Assembly (NCBI GenBank): GCA_030628785.1
Contig: DAOVQI010000025.1
Span: 1 to 15,307 of the forward strand
Length of the DNA stretch: 15,307 nucleotides
Direction: 5' to 3'
Origin: Bacteroidota bacterium
GTDB taxonomy: Bacteria; Bacteroidota; Bacteroidia; Bacteroidales; VadinHA17
The notes under the pieces are model-generated. The model ran no database searches, was not told the DNA's origin, and was given only the letters and a program-made list of their open reading frames with translations. Position numbers and translations under genes: made by a program. Positions 12,971 to 15,307 of the stretch are shown here, piece after piece. Each line of letters opens with the position of its first letter. Positions within the stretch are counted from its first letter, which is position 1.

Positions 12971-14023
12971 ATGTTAATGATAAATTTAAGAAAATATTAC
13001 ATATATAGCTTATCGAATGTCTTAAAATTATGTTACTCAATAATTTTCTTGACCTTGATATCTTTTAGTTATCCTCTAAACGGTAATTGTAATAAAGAAT
13101 GTTTAATAATTATTTGGAAGGATATAGATTCTTCCAAATATCCCCTGGAAGGTTCTGAGAGTGTTGAAAGTCCATTACCTGTCTACTCTTTTCATAAAAT
13201 CCCATATGATTTAGCCAATCCGGATACAAAATATATATTACCGGATTTCCTGCAAGAAATTTCAGGTATGTCGTATTATGATAAAGATAAAATTGCCTGT
13301 ATTCAGGATGAAAAAGCTATTATTTATATTTTAACCCTTGAGAAAAAAAAAATAACATCGAAATATTATTTTGGTAAAGGTGGCGATTATGAAGGTATAG
13401 CAATTGCTGGAAAGACAGCTTTTGCACTTAAGAACTGTGGTGAAATTTACGAAATTGAAAACTTCAACAAAAAGGATAGAAAAGTAAAGAAATATAAAAC
13501 TCCACTTTCGTTGAAAAATGATACTGAGGGTTTATGTTTTGATCCGGGTACAAATTCTTTATTAATTGTTTGCAAAGGTTCTCAATCTATCGAAAAAGAA
13601 AACGCCTTTGAGGGGCACAGGTCTATCTACAGTTTTGATCTTGAAGAAAAAAAGTTGAATAAAAAACCTCATTATCTTATTGATTTGAAGAAAATTGACA
13701 ACTATAAGGATTACAGTTTATTCACAAAATTCTCAATTAAAATAGCTAAAAAATTACGTCTAATTGAGAATGAAATAATTTTTCAACCGTCTGGAATTGC
13801 CATTCATCCAATTCATGATGAGATTTATATCATTTCTAACATTGGTAAATTATTGATCGTATTGGATAGGAGTGGTAAAGTATTGGATGTAAAAGATTTA
13901 GACAGTAAATTATTCATACAACCGGAAGGAATTTGTTTTTCTCCGGGTGGTGATTTGTTTATTTCAAATGAAGGCCAGGGGGGAAAGGGTTATATTTTGA
14001 GATTTAAGTACCAAAGGCACTAA
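12971..14023 (+). CDS. SdiA-regulated/YjiK-type beta-propeller protein, exported
   Basis: 350 residues from ATG 12971 (ATG 12977 is as good). A hydrophobic segment near residues 19-35 (LCYSIIFLTLISFSYPL) suggests a signal peptide or N-terminal anchor. The rest has the repeated blade motifs of the SdiA-regulated family: LQEISGMSY (about 94-102), GGDYEGIAI (137-145), NDTEGLCFDPG (183-193), QPSGIAIHP (272-280) and QPEGICFSPGGDLFISNEG (317-335). The biochemical role of this family is not established; a phytase-like or sensor propeller is possible. The longer reading from TTG 12926 was rejected because that codon is in the promoter. The cyclase gene starts 48 bp downstream with no promoter visible between, so the two are probably cotranscribed. 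Confidence 0.8.
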   Translation: MLMINLRKYYIYSLSNVLKLCYSIIFLTLISFSYPLNGNCNKECLIIIWKDIDSSKYPLEGSESVESPLPVYSFHKIPYDLANPDTKYILPDFLQEISGMSYYDKDKIACIQDEKAIIYILTLEKKKITSKYYFGKGGDYEGIAIAGKTAFALKNCGEIYEIENFNKKDRKVKKYKTPLSLKNDTEGLCFDPGTNSLLIVCKGSQSIEKENAFEGHRSIYSFDLEEKKLNKKPHYLIDLKKIDNYKDYSLFTKFSIKIAKKLRLIENEIIFQPSGIAIHPIHDEIYIISNIGKLLIVLDRSGKVLDVKDLDSKLFIQPEGICFSPGGDLFISNEGQGGKGYILRFKYQRH

Positions 14024-14071
14024 ATTCATAATTTCTTTACCATTATATCAATTCAAAAAAAATAATAAAGC

Positions 14072-15160
14072 ATGGCACATAAAAAATTTTCAATTCTTTA
14101 TGTAGATGATGAAGAACATTGTCTTGTTTCATTTGCAGCAACATTTAGAAAGGATTATAAAATTTTTACAGCGAAGAGCGGAAAAGAGGGAATTGAAATG
14201 ATGCATAATGACAAAATTAATCTTATTATCACTGACCAACGTATGCCTGAAATGACAGGAATTCAATTCCTGGAAAAAATCATTCCCGAATACCCGGACT
14301 CGATCCGGATGATATTAACAGGTTTTAGTGATATTGAGGTTATCATAGAGGCTATTAATAGCGGAAGGGTATTCAGGTATATTACCAAGCCATGGGATGA
14401 AAATGAGTTAAGAATGACTATTGAAAATGCACGACAATTATATGCATTACAAGTAAGTAATAAAGAGTTGATGACTGAATTAAAAAAGAAGGTTGAAGAA
14501 CAGGAGCAAACCCTGAAATTATTCATTAAATATGTACCGGAGCAGGTAATCGAAAAAACATTAAAGAATAACCAGGGATCAATATTTGAAGGCGAACTAC
14601 GGAATATTGCCGTTTTGTTTTGCGATATCAGGGGTTTTACACCTATGAGTGAAGAATTATCTCCAAAAGAGGTAGTTTCATTTTTAAATGATTATTATGC
14701 AACAATGACAGGAATTGTAAAACAATTTAACGGATCTGTAAATCAGCTTGTTGGAGATGAGATTTTTGTAACATTTGGTGCCCCTGAATCATATCCTGAT
14801 AATGAAGCTAATGCAGTATTCTGCGGGATAAAAATGATGGAAAATTTGCCCAGACTTAATGAAAAATATCAGAAAAAATTCGAGAGAGAAATTCAAATGG
14901 GAATCGGCATTAATTATGGAGAAGTGATTGCAGGGAATCTTGGTTCTGAAGACAGAATTAGATACTCTGTTACAGGTGATACAGTCAATACCGGTAAACG
15001 AATAGAATCGATAACAAAGGAATTTCCAAATTCAGTTTTAATTAGTGATACTATCTATCAGAAAACAAAGGATGTTGTAAACGCTAAAGCCTGGGAACCT
15101 TTATATGTAAAAGGTAAAAAAGATAAAATCCTTGTTTATGAAGTGCTGGGGAGAAAATAA
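14072..15160 (+). CDS. Receiver-domain class III adenylate/guanylate cyclase-type protein
   Basis: 362 residues, soluble. The receiver domain (about 5-120) has VDDEE (D12, D13), ITDQRMPEM (phospho-acceptor D55), T83 and TKPW (K106). A coiled coil (about 125-150) leads to a class III cyclase domain (about 175-345) with metal Asp residues D185 (LFCDIRGFT) and D229 (VGDEIF) and the transition-state pair N306 and R310 (GDTVNTGKR). The residue at the adenine-selecting Lys position is Q225 and the partner position is S299, so the product (cAMP, cGMP, cCMP or cUMP) cannot be assigned. A kinase partner is not encoded beside it. It probably shares a transcript with the propeller gene. The start ATG 14072 fits the family, whose receiver begins a few residues in. 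Confidence 0.9.
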   Translation: MAHKKFSILYVDDEEHCLVSFAATFRKDYKIFTAKSGKEGIEMMHNDKINLIITDQRMPEMTGIQFLEKIIPEYPDSIRMILTGFSDIEVIIEAINSGRVFRYITKPWDENELRMTIENARQLYALQVSNKELMTELKKKVEEQEQTLKLFIKYVPEQVIEKTLKNNQGSIFEGELRNIAVLFCDIRGFTPMSEELSPKEVVSFLNDYYATMTGIVKQFNGSVNQLVGDEIFVTFGAPESYPDNEANAVFCGIKMMENLPRLNEKYQKKFEREIQMGIGINYGEVIAGNLGSEDRIRYSVTGDTVNTGKRIESITKEFPNSVLISDTIYQKTKDVVNAKAWEPLYVKGKKDKILVYEVLGRK

Positions 15161-15191
15161 CCTCACTATTTTAATGTATCGGAATTTACTC

Positions 15192-15207
15192 TCCGCCAGC
15201 TGGCGGA
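15192..15207. repeat. TCCGCCA palindrome (copy 2), perfect 16 bp
   Basis: TCCGCCAGCTGGCGGA equals its own reverse complement. It is a near-copy of 8730-8745. It lies 31 bp after the cyclase stop codon and might contribute to transcript ending, although no T-run follows. Confidence 0.65.
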
Positions 15208-15217
15208 TCATGAGATC

Positions 15218-15235
15218 GCCCCGCCCAGGCGGGGC
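15218..15235. repeat. GC-rich hairpin GCCCCGCC-CA-GGCGGGGC
   Basis: 8-bp perfect arms and a 2-base spacer, 10 bp after the palindrome at 15192-15207. Its GC content is far above its surroundings. It may be part of the same dispersed repeat. Confidence 0.6.
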
Positions 15236-15307
15236 TAAGTTCAAAAATTTCCCTTATCATATGGGTGATTCCGTAGAGATTAAAAAAATCCAAAGTTCAA
15301 AATCCAA

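Noticed and set aside
11585..15160. Calling the right-end genes a canonical Pycsar operon
   Set aside because: The cyclase carries a receiver domain, is on the opposite strand from the PycTM protein, and a propeller gene lies between. The evidence supports only a possible functional link.
1..15307. CRISPR arrays, tRNA or rRNA genes
   Set aside because: No regularly spaced direct repeats with unique spacers and no tRNA- or rRNA-like sequence were seen on either strand; the three long repeats are regulatory regions far apart.

Overview
The window looks like chromosomal DNA from a member of the Bacteroidota. The evidence is low GC, mostly weak Shine-Dalgarno sites, several matches to the phylum's -7 box (TAnnTTTG, with a -33 TTG/TTTG about 20 bp upstream), and a hybrid histidine kinase/AraC one-protein regulator of the kind common in that phylum. 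No tRNA, rRNA or CRISPR array was seen.

Layout. Left edge (1-193, minus): the start of an IS200-like/REP-associated tyrosine transposase that runs off the window, followed by two matched small palindromes. 565-2517 (plus): an LtaS-type membrane sulfatase/phosphoglycerol transferase. Six minus-strand genes follow: 2751-3248, a small secreted acidic protein with four E-I-x-[IV]-E-x-W-M repeats; 3649-6390, a TPR-histidine kinase-receiver-AraC regulator; 6524-8584, a B12-binding-type radical SAM protein; 9271-9480, a 69-residue peptide with a Gly-rich tail and its own promoter; 10294-11415, a secreted CotH-like kinase-fold protein; and 11585-12790, an HD-phosphohydrolase fused to a PycTM-type membrane effector domain. 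Two plus-strand genes diverge from the last one: 12971-14023, an SdiA-regulated-type beta-propeller protein, and 14072-15160, a receiver-class III nucleotide cyclase.

The strongest unannotated structure is a regulatory repeat present three times (about 3297-3481, 9854-10038, 11464-11588). Each copy has two half-sites exactly 21 bp apart, lying 14 bp from a -7-like box. This is the geometry expected for tandem AraC-type binding. Two copies precede the acidic-repeat protein and the CotH-like protein, which also share an almost identical N-terminus and a strong AGGAGG ribosome site although the rest of the proteins are unrelated. The third copy is an orphan, about 370 bp upstream of the small peptide gene, with a structured leader between. 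I infer a small regulon run by the adjacent TPR-kinase-AraC regulator, possibly including a peptide plus radical SAM (RiPP-like) pair.

A second possible system is cyclic-nucleotide signalling at the right end. The PycTM effector and the REC-cyclase stand on opposite sides of a divergent promoter region. The cyclase keeps its metal and catalytic residues but lacks the usual adenine-selecting Lys. This is not a canonical Pycsar operon, and the pairing is inference.

Intergenic DNA is rich in small palindromes and dispersed repeats, including a three-way-junction palindrome at 10103-10153.
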